DNA of 64,000 nucleotides from Terriglobia bacterium (GCA_020073085.1 JAIQFV010000001.1:1-64000); one strand, 5' to 3'; shown: positions 15,974 to 25,284, numbered from the stretch's first letter. A program made the numbers and translations. The notes: generated from the letters alone by a model not told the origin.

Positions 15974-16885
15974 TTAGTTCCGGTGCGCCCGCGACGGGGA
16001 GTCACCGCGTGGACGCCCGGCCCCTGCTGGTTCGATTTCAAAGCTGATGTCGACCGCCGGGGCGGAATGGGTGAGCGCCCCTACAGAGATCCAATCGGCG
16101 CCTGCTTCCGCAAAAGGCCTCACGCTTCGGAGTGAGACACCGCCCGAACATTCGACAAGGGTCCTTCGTCCTCCGGGCTGCTTCCGGATCAACTCCACAC
16201 AACGGCGCACCTGGGGTGGAGTCATATTGTCGAGCAAGATATGGTTCACTCCTAACCCAAGGGCATCCCGGAGCTGGTCAACGGTGGAAACCTCCAGTTC
16301 CAAAGCGCCGCTTCCTCTTGATTCCATCCGGGCCCGCTCGACGGCAGGCCTTACGCCGCCGGCGAAGGCGAGGTGATTGTCTTTAATTAGGATCGCATCA
16401 AAGAGTCCCCGTCGATGGTTGTGGCCGCCACCACAACGCACCGCATACTTCTCAAGCATACGCCAGCCCGGGGTTGTCTTCCGGGTGTCATAGATCCGCG
16501 CCCGGGTGCCCCGAACGGCCCGAACAAATTCGTGCGTCAATGTTGCGATCCCTGAAAGACGCTGGAGGACGTTCAATGCGACCCGTTCCCCCGTCAGCAG
16601 GGCGCGCGCGCGGCCGCTCACCGATGCCACCGGCTGACCTCCCGCCACCTCCTGGCCGTCCCTGAAAAGGCATTTAACCCGTACCGATGGATCCAATACC
16701 CTGAACCCGTATGGCAACAGCTCCAGTCCTGCAAGCACGCACCTCTGCTTCGCGATCAGCCATCCGCGGGCCCGGGCGGAGGCAGGGACAATGGCGTTGG
16801 TCGTCAGGTCTCCGGAACCGACATCCTCACGCAAGAAACTGATCATGAGCTTGCGGAGCACTTCCGATTTTAGAGGGAGGGACAT
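15974..16885 (-). CDS. nadC: Nicotinate-nucleotide pyrophosphorylase (quinolinate phosphoribosyltransferase)
   Basis: NadC converts quinolinate and PRPP to nicotinate mononucleotide. The 303-residue protein shows LREDVGSGDLTTNAIVP, ERVALNVLQRLSGIAT, TRKTTPGWRMLEKYAVRCGG, HNHRRGLFDAILIKDNH and LLDNMTP, all family motifs including the substrate-binding Arg and Lys residues. The C-terminal 20 residues (PAGAGRPRGDSPSRAHRN) extend past the usual end and look like intergenic read-through. A heptamer repeat array starts just upstream of the gene. Confidence 0.95.
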   Translation of the reverse strand: MSLPLKSEVLRKLMISFLREDVGSGDLTTNAIVPASARARGWLIAKQRCVLAGLELLPYGFRVLDPSVRVKCLFRDGQEVAGGQPVASVSGRARALLTGERVALNVLQRLSGIATLTHEFVRAVRGTRARIYDTRKTTPGWRMLEKYAVRCGGGHNHRRGLFDAILIKDNHLAFAGGVRPAVERARMESRGSGALELEVSTVDQLRDALGLGVNHILLDNMTPPQVRRCVELIRKQPGGRRTLVECSGGVSLRSVRPFAEAGADWISVGALTHSAPAVDISFEIEPAGAGRPRGDSPSRAHRN

Positions 16886-16892
16886 GGGTTAG

Positions 16893-17549
16893 ATATCAGC
16901 GATCAGCGGTCAGCGATCAGCCGTCAGCTGTCAGCTTTCAGCGGTCAGCGATCAGCGGTCAGCCATCAGCGATCAGCAATCAGCTGTCAGCGGTCAGCTT
17001 TCAGCGTTTGAATTAGGCCCGTTAGCATCTTTTTTACTTCGCAAACACTCCAATTCAAGAAATCATAATCTTCAATGTTTAAGAGTCTAAGATCTTTGGC
17101 CAGGAGAAGGTGATACTCGAGTTCAGAAGCAGAACCTCCTGCAATCTGGAGGAAGCGAACCAATTCGACTTCACTCGAACGTCCGCAACCCTCTGCAATG
17201 TTTGCCGGAATGGAGGCAGCAGATCGTCTAATCTGGCTTGTCAGTCCGTACAACTCTTCCTTCGGAAACTTCCAAGTAGCTTTGTACAAACCTAAAGTTA
17301 AATTGTGAGCCTTTTGCCATACCTTGAGTTGTTTGAAGTCTCTCAATTCGCATCCCTCCCTTTCGGTGGGGGATGATGTGAGTTCCTGTGCTGACGACCA
17401 CGCTTACTTCCATTCTTGAGGGTATTCCTGACTGCTGATAGCTGAAAGCTGATTGCTGATCTGTGAAAGCTGATTGCTGATCGCTGATGGCTGACCGCTG
17501 CTCCCCGATCGCTGATCGCTGATTGCTGATAGCTGATAGCTGAATGCTC
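16893..17549. repeat. Heptamer inverted-arm element carrying a four-helix-bundle gene
   Basis: The left arm (16893-17006) has about 16 units of RTCAGCN. The right arm (17428-17549) has the reverse complement GCTGAYN in similar number. The arms can base-pair across a 420-bp interior that holds one small minus-strand gene. The element ends three bases from the nadA stop and starts about eight bases from the nadC start, so it exactly fills the nadA-nadC gap. Its architecture recalls 23S rRNA intervening sequences, in which stem arms flank a gene of this protein family. Confidence 0.75.
16987..17346 (-). CDS. Four-helix-bundle protein (23S rRNA intervening-sequence protein family)
   Basis: The 119-residue protein matches the S23/IVP family: FKQLKVWQKAHNLTLGLY, LTSQIRRSAASIPANIAEGCGR, FLQIAGGSASELEYHLLLA. 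Members occur in 23S rRNA intervening sequences, and one group (bAvd) serves diversity-generating retroelements; no reverse transcriptase is present here. Translation starts at TTG (17344-17346), which has a GGGAGGG site seven bases ahead. The last residues (TLKADR) and the stop are encoded by the left repeat array, so the gene and array form one unit. A nucleic-acid-binding role is possible but not shown. Confidence 0.85.
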   Translation of the reverse strand: MRDFKQLKVWQKAHNLTLGLYKATWKFPKEELYGLTSQIRRSAASIPANIAEGCGRSSEVELVRFLQIAGGSASELEYHLLLAKDLRLLNIEDYDFLNWSVCEVKKMLTGLIQTLKADR

Positions 17550-17552
17550 TAT

Positions 17553-18494
17553 TCAACTCATCTCCAGCATGCGCTCGATCGGGCGCAGCGCGCGGAGTCG
17601 GAGGGGTTCATCCATGCCGATTTCAGGGGAGCGCTTTCTCATGCAGCGATAGACTTTTTCGAGGGTGTTCAAGCGCATGTGAGGGCATTCATTGCAGGCA
17701 CAACTGCTGTCGGGAGGGGCGGGAATGAAGACCTTTTCCGGGGCCTTTTTCGACATCGCGTGGATGATCCCCGGCTCGGTGGCGATGATGAATTCCCGCG
17801 CCGGGCTTCCGATCGCGAAATTCAGGATGGAGGTTGTGGATCCGATATGATCAGCAAGCCGCAGCACCGACTCTTCACACTCCGGGTGAGCCAGCAAGAG
17901 GGCCTTCGGATATCGGACTTTTAATTGAATGATCTTTTTTTCTGAGAAGATGGCATGGACCATGCACGAACCGGGCCACAACACCATTGCGCGGCCGGTC
18001 TTTCGTATCAGGTACCGGCCGAGATTCTGGTCGGGCGCAAAGATAATCTTTTTCTCCGCCGGAATCTGGCGGATGATCTTTTCTGCATTGGAGGAAGTGC
18101 AAATAATGTCGCTGAGAGCCTTCACGGCTGCAGAACAATTAATGTAGCTGATGACAAGATGGTCCGGGTAACGCGCCTTGAAGAGCTCAAACTGGTCAGC
18201 CGGGCACCCTTCCGCCAATGAGCAGCCCGCGTTCAGATCCGGCAGCAACACGGTCTTCCGAGGATTGATGATCTTGGCCACTTCGGCCATGAAATGAACG
18301 CCGGCAAAGACAATCACACGGGCACGGGTCGCGGCCGCCTGTTGTGCCAGCTGGAGACTATCGCCGATGAAATCCGCGATGTCCTGAATTTCTGAATCCT
18401 GATAATAATGCGCCAGGATAACCGCGTTCAATTCCCTTTTGAGAGAGGCAATCTCCGGGGCGTAATCGATCTCGACATCAGGTTCCGTGCTCAT
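17553..18494 (-). CDS. nadA: Quinolinate synthase
   Basis: NadA condenses iminoaspartate with dihydroxyacetone phosphate to quinolinate using a 4Fe-4S cluster. The 313 residues include [69 protein letters not shown] and the C-terminal CACNECPHM. These supply the three cluster cysteines conserved in the family. The gene is complete, and its stop lies three bases from the repeat element in front of nadC. Confidence 0.96.
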   Translation of the reverse strand: MSTEPDVEIDYAPEIASLKRELNAVILAHYYQDSEIQDIADFIGDSLQLAQQAAATRARVIVFAGVHFMAEVAKIINPRKTVLLPDLNAGCSLAEGCPADQFELFKARYPDHLVISYINCSAAVKALSDIICTSSNAEKIIRQIPAEKKIIFAPDQNLGRYLIRKTGRAMVLWPGSCMVHAIFSEKKIIQLKVRYPKALLLAHPECEESVLRLADHIGSTTSILNFAIGSPAREFIIATEPGIIHAMSKKAPEKVFIPAPPDSSCACNECPHMRLNTLEKVYRCMRKRSPEIGMDEPLRLRALRPIERMLEMS

Positions 18495-18694
18495 GACACA
18501 CTTCCTTCAGGCATTCTATCGTCATTTTATCACACACGAATCCAAAACCGCCCGGATTGGCAATCCGATGGGTGACCCATCTCGTGGGCTGATGAAGATC
18601 CTGCATTTCCGCGTTCGGTCACATCCGGTGTGTCACGTGGAAGAAATAATGGAGGGTGGTTTCAAAGGATATAAGCAAGAAGGCAAGAATCGGG

Positions 18695-18994
18695 CTATTT
18701 CTTTCGCGCTGCCTCCACCAGATGCTGGACGAGTGGTTTCAATTGATCGGGCAGAGAGGCCTCATCGACCTCCACCTCTTTCACCCGGCCACCCTCCTCG
18801 ACCTGGATTCGGTAAACGAACCGGTCCGGCATCGGTCGAGCGGACTTGAGGGTGTCGGGTAGCTCGAAAAAGGCGGCGCCTTCCACCATCTTCGTGATCC
18901 GTCCCGCTTGATCCGCACCCAACTCCTCGGTATCTACGGAAGATGACAATTTGATCCCAGCAAACCCACCGGACCTTTGAAGTCGAATTCGCAT
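18695..18994 (-). CDS. Emfourin-type inhibitor of M4 metalloproteases
   Basis: The 99-residue protein begins MRIRLQRSGGFAGIKLSSSV and continues with VEGAAFFELPD, DRFVYRIQVEE and a short conserved C-terminus (LKPLVQHLVEAA). This matches protealysin-associated emfourins as I know them, small cytosolic proteins that bind the active site of protealysin-like enzymes. The gene lies 365 bases downstream of an M4 protease gene on the same strand, the usual partnership. It should protect the cell from, or time, the protease. Confidence 0.82.
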   Translation of the reverse strand: MRIRLQRSGGFAGIKLSSSVDTEELGADQAGRITKMVEGAAFFELPDTLKSARPMPDRFVYRIQVEEGGRVKEVEVDEASLPDQLKPLVQHLVEAARKK

Positions 18995-19359
18995 AGGTGA
19001 TCCTCGTTCGGGGTCCAGGTCTGCATACCCAGCTTCACGACGAGCACTCTCGCAGCGACCCTAGCCGCATCATGACATTCTGGCATCGCGGCCCCGCCGG
19101 ACATGAGCCCCTTTGCAACTCCCCGCGAAGATTCTAAAACCTAACCCCAAAAGATACCAGAACGACTAGAGACGACAATCGTGAGAGTCAACCCATGAAC
19201 CGGTAAGGTTTGCACACCCTCCCCTGCCCGGGGGACGCTCATTTACGCAGACTGGGACCTGGGTTCGAGCCCATCATTCCGGATTCCGAAATCCGCAATT
19301 GAAACAACCGTGGCTTGAGCCGATGCGCATCATCCCGGGCCGGTCCGAGCGGTCCGCAT
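18995..19359. other. Gap between the protease and emfourin genes
   Basis: No gene was seen. A short T-arm-like string (TGGGTTCGAGCCCA) near 19259 lacks any other tRNA part. A promoter for the inhibitor could lie here, but no clear -35/-10 pair was found. Confidence 0.4.
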
Positions 19360-20475
19360 CTACAGTCCGACCGCCTTCCAGCCCGCCTGGACCGCCTTGA
19401 CCTCATTCGAGCCCTTGCCAAACAAGTCGGTGGCCACGGCAGCCGTCATTCGCGCGGCGTCTTCGAAGTTCGAATCCGGGCGCAACTTGTCGCGCAAGGT
19501 GACGTACCAGATTTGACCGGCCTTCGTCCACGCGTTCCCGCCCATTTGAACCGCGGTTTCGTAAAATGCCCGATTGGGTATGCCCGAGTTCAGGTGAACT
19601 CCCCCGTTGTCCTCGTTCGTTTGCACGTAATCCTTCATATCGGCAGGCTGAGGGTCTTTTCCCAGCACGGGATCATCATAGGCTGTGCCGGGGGCCTTCA
19701 TCGATCGCAGGGCGACCCCTTTGACGCCGGGGGCCAGCAGTCCCTGCCCGATCAGCCAGTCCGCCTGTTTGGCCGTCTGGCCCAGTTTGTACTGCTTGAC
19801 GAGCGAGCCGAAGACATCTGAGATTGACTCATTGAGCGCCCCGGATTGATCCTGATAGGACAGGTCCGCCTCATTCGCGGTCACGCCGTGAGTCAGCTCA
19901 TGCCCGATCACATCGAGCGCGATCGTAAAGCGGTTGAACAGCTTGCCATCGCCATCCCCGTAAACCATTTGCTGGCCGTTCCAGAAAGCGTTGTCGTAAC
20001 CCCTCTCGTAATGCACCGTGGAATCGAGCCGCATTCCGCGATCGTCAATGGAATTTCGATTATAGTTTTGAAGATAAAAGTCATAAGTTGCGCCGGAGCC
20101 ATCATAGGCTTCATTCGCTGCCTTATCCTTGCTCTTCGGATCTCCCTCTCCCCGGACCAGTTTGCCCGGAAGGCTGGAGCCGTGCTTGGCGTCGTAAATG
20201 GTCCGCCGCTTGGTCCCCGTTGCAGTCGATCCTGTAGTCGCCATCATTGACATCACCCTCCGCTGACCGCGCAGTTGTTCAGACAGCGACAGGGTATGCC
20301 ATGCCCATTGCTTTTGCTTCTCACTTCCCCGTTGAGCGACATGCTTAAGAATGTGCGGAGGGAGGATGCAGAATATCGGGACGATACCTGGGGCCCCGAT
20401 CGTACCTGCTGCCATCTTGTCGAAATCCGCCCCGATCGCGGACCCGCGAAAATCCATCAGATTCTTCTCAGCCAT
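19360..20475 (-). CDS. Protealysin-like M4 (thermolysin family) metalloprotease
   Basis: The 371-residue precursor has the zinc motif HELTH (192-196), the downstream Glu216 in ALNESISDVFG, and DNGGVHLNSGIPNRAFY with the catalytic His. The propeptide is short and has the PPHIL box (39-43) of protealysin-type enzymes. As in that group there is no Sec signal peptide, so the protein either acts inside the cell or leaves by another route. Such proteases have been linked to host-cell invasion and to peptidoglycan-associated functions elsewhere. An AAGGAGA site precedes the ATG. The emfourin gene downstream gives the expected inhibitor. Confidence 0.93.
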   Translation of the reverse strand: MAEKNLMDFRGSAIGADFDKMAAGTIGAPGIVPIFCILPPHILKHVAQRGSEKQKQWAWHTLSLSEQLRGQRRVMSMMATTGSTATGTKRRTIYDAKHGSSLPGKLVRGEGDPKSKDKAANEAYDGSGATYDFYLQNYNRNSIDDRGMRLDSTVHYERGYDNAFWNGQQMVYGDGDGKLFNRFTIALDVIGHELTHGVTANEADLSYQDQSGALNESISDVFGSLVKQYKLGQTAKQADWLIGQGLLAPGVKGVALRSMKAPGTAYDDPVLGKDPQPADMKDYVQTNEDNGGVHLNSGIPNRAFYETAVQMGGNAWTKAGQIWYVTLRDKLRPDSNFEDAARMTAAVATDLFGKGSNEVKAVQAGWKAVGL

Positions 20476-20831
20476 TGTCTCTTCTCCTTTTATTAGTGGA
20501 TCCCCCCGCTCGCCGGGGTCGAGTGGAGCCTGTCAAGGCTCGCCATCTCTTTGTGAAATGAAGGTGAGGGATAATAGCACCAACAGAAGGGGAAAAAACA
20601 CGAAAAAAAGTGGCAAACTCTCGGAGGAGAGGCCCCCCACGTTTTTTCGCGCCTTACAAGGAACCGTGGTTTCGCAATCGTGGGATCGAATAACAGCGAA
20701 GACCCTGGGCCGGAGACGCAGGGGATGACATCCCGGGACGGCACTTCATCAGGGGTGGTTTTCGGGTGTCCTCCCGGACACCCGAAACCATTTACACAGC
20801 CAACCGCAGGCCAAGAGCGGAAAACCAGTGA
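20476..20831. other. Gap upstream of the M4 protease gene
   Basis: No gene is evident. The gap contains the hairpin at 20757-20789, which lies behind the HtrA gene, and must also contain the protease promoter. Short runs of G and A near 20585-20640 give low-quality open frames only. Confidence 0.4.
20757..20789 (-). terminator. Hairpin behind the HtrA gene
   Basis: GGTTTTCGGGTGTCC and GGACACCCGAAACC form a 14-bp stem (one bulged T) with a four-base loop. It lies about 40 bases beyond the HtrA stop. No long T tract follows on the minus strand, so it may be a transcript-stabilising hairpin rather than a strict intrinsic terminator. Confidence 0.55.
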
Positions 20832-22376
20832 CTATTGTCCGCCTTCAGGACTCAAGCCCACGTACACCGTCACCCCGTTACGATTGATCAGAAGCAGGGC
20901 GGTATCATCTTTTCCAATTTTCGCCGCAATACGGTTGTAATCCTCGACAGTTCGAACCTCTTGACGATTCAATTCCTGAATCACGTCACCACGCTGCAAT
21001 CCGGAGTCCGCGGCCACACTGCCCGGGGCTATAGATGAAATCACCACCCCCGTGGTGTTGCTGGGCAGGTTCAAGCGCCGGGCCAGTTGCGGCGTAAGGT
21101 CCTGAACGGAAATCCCGTTCAACACATTGCTGAATTCACCCCCAGTGGACTCGCCCGCCGGTCCTCGCTCCGCCGATTTTGGCATTTCGCCGATTGTGAC
21201 ATTCAGAGTCAGGACCTCGTTCCCGCGCCAGACCTTCACTTTGGCGGTGCTGCCGACCGGAGTCAATCCGACTTGGTAGGCAAACTGGCTCCGATTCTGA
21301 ACTTCCGTTCCATTGAACTCGAGGACAATATCTCCCACCTTGATGCCGGCCTTGGCAGCGGGGCTGTCGGCGTTGACTTCAGACACGATGGCTCCCCGAA
21401 TTTCCTTCAAACCCGAAGCGCGGCCAATGGCGGGGGTGACCTCCCCGATGATCACGCCCAACCACCCCCGCACCACCTTGCCTGTTTTGATCAGGCTTTC
21501 GGCCACTTGCCGGGCCATGCTGCTCGGGATGGCAAAACCCACCCCGGAGGATCCCCCGGTGGGAGTCTCAATGGCCGTGTTGATGCCAATCAATTCGCCC
21601 CGGATGTTCACCAGTGCGCCACCCGAATTTCCGGGGTTGATGGCGGCATCCGTCTGAATGAAATCCTCATAATCTTCGATCCCCACGTTCGTCCGTCCCA
21701 CGGCGCTGACGATGCCCTTCGTCACAGTCTGGTTCAGTCCAAAAGGATTCCCAAAGGCCAGGACATTCTCGCCCACTCTCAGGCCTTTTGAATCTCCCCA
21801 CGGGACAGCCCGCAGGCCATCGGTCTCGATCTTGATCACCGCGATGTCGGTCTTGGGGTCGGCCCCCACCACCTTTCCCTTAAATTCCCTCTTATCGGCA
21901 AGCTGGACGCGGATCTCGGTCGCCTTATCGATGACGTGATTGTTGGTGACAATGTAGCCGTTTGGACTGATCACCACGCCGGACCCCAGGGCATGCTCAC
22001 GCTGTTCTCGCGGAACACCCTGGAAATCGGGCCCGAAGAACTGTTGGAAAAAAGGATCATTGAAGAAAGGGGATGTTTGGGGCCGAGCTTTAATCACCTG
22101 GGTCGTCGAAATGTTGACAATCCCGGGGAGTACGGCTTTGGCGATGGACTCAAAGGCCCGATTCTGCTGTTCCAAAACGCTGACATCCTGAGCGTTCACC
22201 AGGGAATCCTTAGCGGGTGCATATCCCTGAGAGTAACCGATTTGCAGTTGCTGCAGACCCAGCCACAAGATGGCCACCATCCCCACGATCCCTGCCGCCC
22301 AGATTGTGAGCGGCGCGGGTCGACGGTGGCGAGTCGCTTGTGGCCGTTCGGTAGAGCTTTCCATTTGATTTTCCAT
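20832..22376 (-). CDS. HtrA/Deg family periplasmic serine protease
   Basis: The 514-residue protein has an N-terminal membrane anchor (24-43). A trypsin-like domain carries the triad His147 (NNHVID), Asp177 (TDIAVI) and Ser251 (GNSGGAL), and two PDZ domains follow (about 300-395 and 415-505; GVVISSIAPGSVAADSGLQRGD in the second). It degrades or refolds damaged envelope proteins. The Pro/Phe-rich loop FFNDPFFQQFFG is the LA loop common in DegP/DegQ. Whether it is DegP, DegQ or DegS-like cannot be decided from sequence alone. Confidence 0.94.
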   Translation of the reverse strand: MENQMESSTERPQATRHRRPAPLTIWAAGIVGMVAILWLGLQQLQIGYSQGYAPAKDSLVNAQDVSVLEQQNRAFESIAKAVLPGIVNISTTQVIKARPQTSPFFNDPFFQQFFGPDFQGVPREQREHALGSGVVISPNGYIVTNNHVIDKATEIRVQLADKREFKGKVVGADPKTDIAVIKIETDGLRAVPWGDSKGLRVGENVLAFGNPFGLNQTVTKGIVSAVGRTNVGIEDYEDFIQTDAAINPGNSGGALVNIRGELIGINTAIETPTGGSSGVGFAIPSSMARQVAESLIKTGKVVRGWLGVIIGEVTPAIGRASGLKEIRGAIVSEVNADSPAAKAGIKVGDIVLEFNGTEVQNRSQFAYQVGLTPVGSTAKVKVWRGNEVLTLNVTIGEMPKSAERGPAGESTGGEFSNVLNGISVQDLTPQLARRLNLPSNTTGVVISSIAPGSVAADSGLQRGDVIQELNRQEVRTVEDYNRIAAKIGKDDTALLLINRNGVTVYVGLSPEGGQ

Positions 22377-22686
22377 AGGTTTACTACCCCTTTTTCGAGT
22401 TTTTGTCCCTTGTTTAGACGTTCCTAAGTGAATTTTGGCCGTTCATAATCTACATCGCTATACGATAGTGATTCAAGGCTAGAGGTTGTTTCGCAGGCGA
22501 GAAGAGATTCCAAGAGGGACTGCAAAAAGGTGGGTCCTGCCCGAGGGTCATAGACCGAACTTCTGGGTCACTCCAACCGAATGATCAAGGGCTTACATCG
22601 ATCCCCTTCCCGCAGTCCCTTACTCTGCAATTCAAATTTGACCGCCACTCCCCGCCCGGTCATGGAGAACCAACGGATCCCAAACT
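22377..22686. other. Gap between HtrA and phosphatase genes
   Basis: No gene. It carries the probable HtrA promoter described separately. The remainder has no repeat or hairpin that I recognise. Confidence 0.4.
22447..22476 (-). promoter_or_regulatory. Possible sigma-70 promoter for the HtrA gene
   Basis: On the minus strand TTGAAT (22476-22471) and TAGATT (22452-22447) are spaced by 18 bases, about 70 bases ahead of the start codon. It is a moderate match to the consensus and was not tested further. Confidence 0.35.
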
Positions 22687-24324
22687 CTATTTCCTCTCTG
22701 CCACGATCAGAGTGATATCGTCATGCTGCAGGACCCCGGAGGTAAAGTCAGTCAGCCGATCCATGATCTTGACTTTCATCTCCTCCGCCGAGAGGGTGCG
22801 ATTGGTCATGATCAGTTCCAGCAGACGCTCATCTCCGAATTCTTCCAGGGTCTTCGATTGGGCTTCCGTAACACCGTCGGTGAAAAAAACCAGCCGGTCG
22901 CCAGAATTCCAGGAGACCACGCCCTGTTCATAGGGAACCTTGTCAAAGATTCCCATCACCATGCCGCCTTCGCGCAGCGGACGAACTTCCCCGGCTGCCG
23001 TCACCAGCAAAGGTGGATTATGGCCCGCATTGCAGTACCGGAACTCACCCGCATCGGTCAGCACCCCATAGAACGCAGTGACGAATTTTCCGCTGGGGTT
23101 TTTTTGCGCCAGATGATGGTTCACCCGGGAGATGGTTTCGGCGGCCGACCTTTCGGGGCAAGCCTCGGACAGAAACATTCCCTGAGCCATCGAAGTGAGC
23201 AAGGCCGCGGAACATCCTTTCCCCGCGACGTCGGCGATGACAATGCCGACCTGGTCTTCCCCCAGCGGGATGAAATCGTAGTAATCTCCCCCAATGGCCC
23301 GACACTGGATGTTGACCCCGGAAAAACGGGTCCGGGCCAGTTCCGGGGGCGTCTTGGGCAAGAGGGTTTGCTGAATCTCCCGCGCAATCTTGAACTCTTC
23401 CTCCAGTTGCCGCTTCTCCAGTTCCTCCTGGTGCAACCGCGCGTTCTCGATGGCGATGGCGGCGTGGCCGGCGAGGGTCTCAAACAGTTCCAGGTCTTGA
23501 TCCGAGAAAACCTGCGTGACCGTTTGTTTGTCGACGTACAGCAATCCAATGGTCGAGACCGCAGGGGCATCCTCCGCGCCGTTGTCCTGAAACGTGGAGC
23601 GGTAGATGCGCAGGGGCACGCACATGATTGTTTTCAAGTTCAATGCGATGACGCTCTTCTGATCGCGCAAATGCTGGTCCCGCTCGGCATCACAGACAAT
23701 CACCGACTGATCGGTCTGGATGACACGCTGGATGACCGTGCGGCTGAGGCGGTGCTGCTTGTCCTCAAGGGCCTCGCGCGTTATGTTTCGCGACATGGCC
23801 ACCTGCAGCTCGCCGTGCGCGTCCTTTAACATCAGGAATCCACGATCGGCCCCCGCCAGCTCAATGACGGCCTCCATGACGCGGTTCAGTACATCATCCA
23901 AAATCAGTGATGAGCTCAACGCTTTTGAAACCTCGAGCAGCATGCGCAGATGGTGGGAGCTGACCTTGCTTTCCGCGGAGTCATTGGTCGAGCTGATGGA
24001 GGCCAGCACAGAATCCTTCACTTCCTCCAAGGCGAACAGCACCGCCTGCGCCGGATTGGATCCCAGCTGGATGCGATCGCCGTGCGCCAGCTTTCGTTCC
24101 GTCACGCGCTCGCCGTTGACGATCGTCCCGTTCTTGCTGCCCACATCCACGATGTAGAAGCTCCCGTTCTGAGGGCGGATTTCGGCATGGAACCGGGAGA
24201 TGGAGGGATCGTTCAGGATGACGTGGTTCTCGGAGTTGCGTCCGATCTTCAGCACGGATTGTGAAATCGGGACGACCAGTTTGCCGCCCGAGAAATCGGT
24301 GTAGTAAACGCGAGGTCCGGTCAT
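22687..24324 (-). CDS. FHA-GAF-PP2C (SpoIIE/RsbU-type) phosphatase
   Basis: The 545-residue protein starts at the ATG 24322-24324, which has a GGAAGGGG site before it; an upstream in-frame start would add an unlikely tail. Its domains are an FHA phosphothreonine-binding domain (about 20-95, with IGRNSENHVILNDPSISRFH and NGTIVNGE), a GAF domain (about 130-300), and a PP2C-like phosphatase from FKIAREIQQTLLPK onward with IGGDYYDF and VIADVAGKG, which hold the metal-binding Asp residues. Such enzymes dephosphorylate anti-anti-sigma factors. No cognate anti-sigma gene is adjacent. Confidence 0.92.
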   Translation of the reverse strand: MTGPRVYYTDFSGGKLVVPISQSVLKIGRNSENHVILNDPSISRFHAEIRPQNGSFYIVDVGSKNGTIVNGERVTERKLAHGDRIQLGSNPAQAVLFALEEVKDSVLASISSTNDSAESKVSSHHLRMLLEVSKALSSSLILDDVLNRVMEAVIELAGADRGFLMLKDAHGELQVAMSRNITREALEDKQHRLSRTVIQRVIQTDQSVIVCDAERDQHLRDQKSVIALNLKTIMCVPLRIYRSTFQDNGAEDAPAVSTIGLLYVDKQTVTQVFSDQDLELFETLAGHAAIAIENARLHQEELEKRQLEEEFKIAREIQQTLLPKTPPELARTRFSGVNIQCRAIGGDYYDFIPLGEDQVGIVIADVAGKGCSAALLTSMAQGMFLSEACPERSAAETISRVNHHLAQKNPSGKFVTAFYGVLTDAGEFRYCNAGHNPPLLVTAAGEVRPLREGGMVMGIFDKVPYEQGVVSWNSGDRLVFFTDGVTEAQSKTLEEFGDERLLELIMTNRTLSAEEMKVKIMDRLTDFTSGVLQHDDITLIVAERK

Positions 24325-24553
24325 AAAGCACCCCTTCCTGCCGTCGTAACCCTCGGAGCCAATTGCCTGGAGTGCCGTTATTATAGCTGGAGTGGGCCCC
24401 GGAGGGAAGACCAAATGCATGCCCCCCAGGGTCCGGCCCGGGGATCGTGATTTAAGAAGGATTGGGAAGCGGGGGCAGGGACCTGCGTATCACGTCGGGA
24501 CGACCCCGGGGGCCGGAGGATCAGTCCACCGCGGTTTCCCTGCCTTTTTGCGC
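24325..24553. other. Intergenic region between divergent phosphatase and TetR genes
   Basis: No gene. On the minus strand a TATAAT hexamer (24385-24380) could be the -10 of the phosphatase promoter, with only a poor -35 (TTCCCT) 17 bases ahead. The rest is G-rich with no repeat seen. Confidence 0.35.
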
Positions 24554-24597
24554 TTGACATCCCCCATTCCGCTCCTTAGAATACCGACCGGTCGGTA
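24554..24597 (+). promoter_or_regulatory. Promoter with overlapping TetR operator
   Basis: TTGACA (24554-24559) and TAGAAT (24577-24582) are spaced by exactly 17 bases. The perfect 16-bp palindrome TACCGACCGGTCGGTA (24582-24597) begins at the last base of the -10 and covers the likely start site. This GACCGGTC-centred pattern is typical of TetR-family regulators of acyl-CoA or lipid metabolism. A bound regulator would block initiation, implying autorepression of the TetR gene and possibly of leuA behind it. Confidence 0.8.
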
Positions 24598-24696
24598 GGT
24601 CAGCACCGGCGCCCCAAGGCCCGAAATACGTCAGGCAAAATCCGCGGACACCGTTGGCCGGTCCGCTTCCCATTCACGAGGAGTGCGTCGACGTCC

Positions 24697-25284
24697 ATGC
24701 CCTCGAAGCGACAGCAGGCCCGCTTACACAATCCCATTTACGACATCGCGGCGCGGGTCATTCACCAGCGGGGATACGATTCCACTTCCATGAGCGACGT
24801 GGCCCGAGCGGCGGGACTGACCAAGGCGGGCCTCTACCATCATGTGACCAGCAAAGAGCAGCTGCTCTACACCATTCTCGATTACGGGATGGATCTGACC
24901 GACGAAGTGGTGATCCGGCCGGTCCAGGCGCTGCGCGATCCCCGGGAGCGGTTAGAGCAGATGATAGAACGCCACCTTCGGCTCATTCTCCGGGAGAGGA
25001 ACCATGAAGTCACCGTGATTCTTCACGAGGATAAGTCCCTGAAGGGCGCGATGCGGCGGAAGATTGCGGAACGAAAGAAGGCGTACATCCGCTTCGTGGA
25101 AGGGCTAGTCCGGGATGTGTTGAAGCAGCAGGGCCGGAAGGAGATCGACCCCCGCCTCGCCGCCTTCGCCCTGCTTGGAATGATGAACTGGTGCTACCAG
25201 TGGTATCGGCCGGGCGGCCGAATTTCACTTCCACAACTGGTCCGGGGAATGACCCGGATTTTTCTCGCGGGAATCACCCGGTAA
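24697..25284 (+). CDS. TetR/AcrR family transcriptional regulator
   Basis: The 195-residue protein has an N-terminal TetR helix-turn-helix (MSDVARAAGLTKAGLYHHVTSKEQLL from about residue 32 to 57) and a helical ligand-binding domain of the KstR2/fatty-acid type (FALLGMMNWCYQWYRPGGRIS). The effector is unknown; acyl-CoA is plausible from the operator type. The gene lies 100 bases behind its probable promoter-operator and 27 bases ahead of leuA, so both may share a transcript. Confidence 0.9.
   Translation: MPSKRQQARLHNPIYDIAARVIHQRGYDSTSMSDVARAAGLTKAGLYHHVTSKEQLLYTILDYGMDLTDEVVIRPVQALRDPRERLEQMIERHLRLILRERNHEVTVILHEDKSLKGAMRRKIAERKKAYIRFVEGLVRDVLKQQGRKEIDPRLAAFALLGMMNWCYQWYRPGGRISLPQLVRGMTRIFLAGITR

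Noticed and set aside
16987-17346. Diversity-generating retroelement suggested by the bAvd-like protein
   Set aside because: No reverse transcriptase gene and no adenine-variable template/variable repeat pair are present.
16893-17549. Possible CRISPR array
   Set aside because: The units are 7 nt long and contiguous, with no spacers, and there are no cas genes in the window.
19259-19274. T-arm-like sequence suggesting a tRNA
   Set aside because: Only four clean base pairs, and no acceptor, D or anticodon arm around it.
22723-23829. 368-codon plus-strand open frame
   Set aside because: It lies antisense to the FHA-GAF-PP2C gene, which has clear domains.
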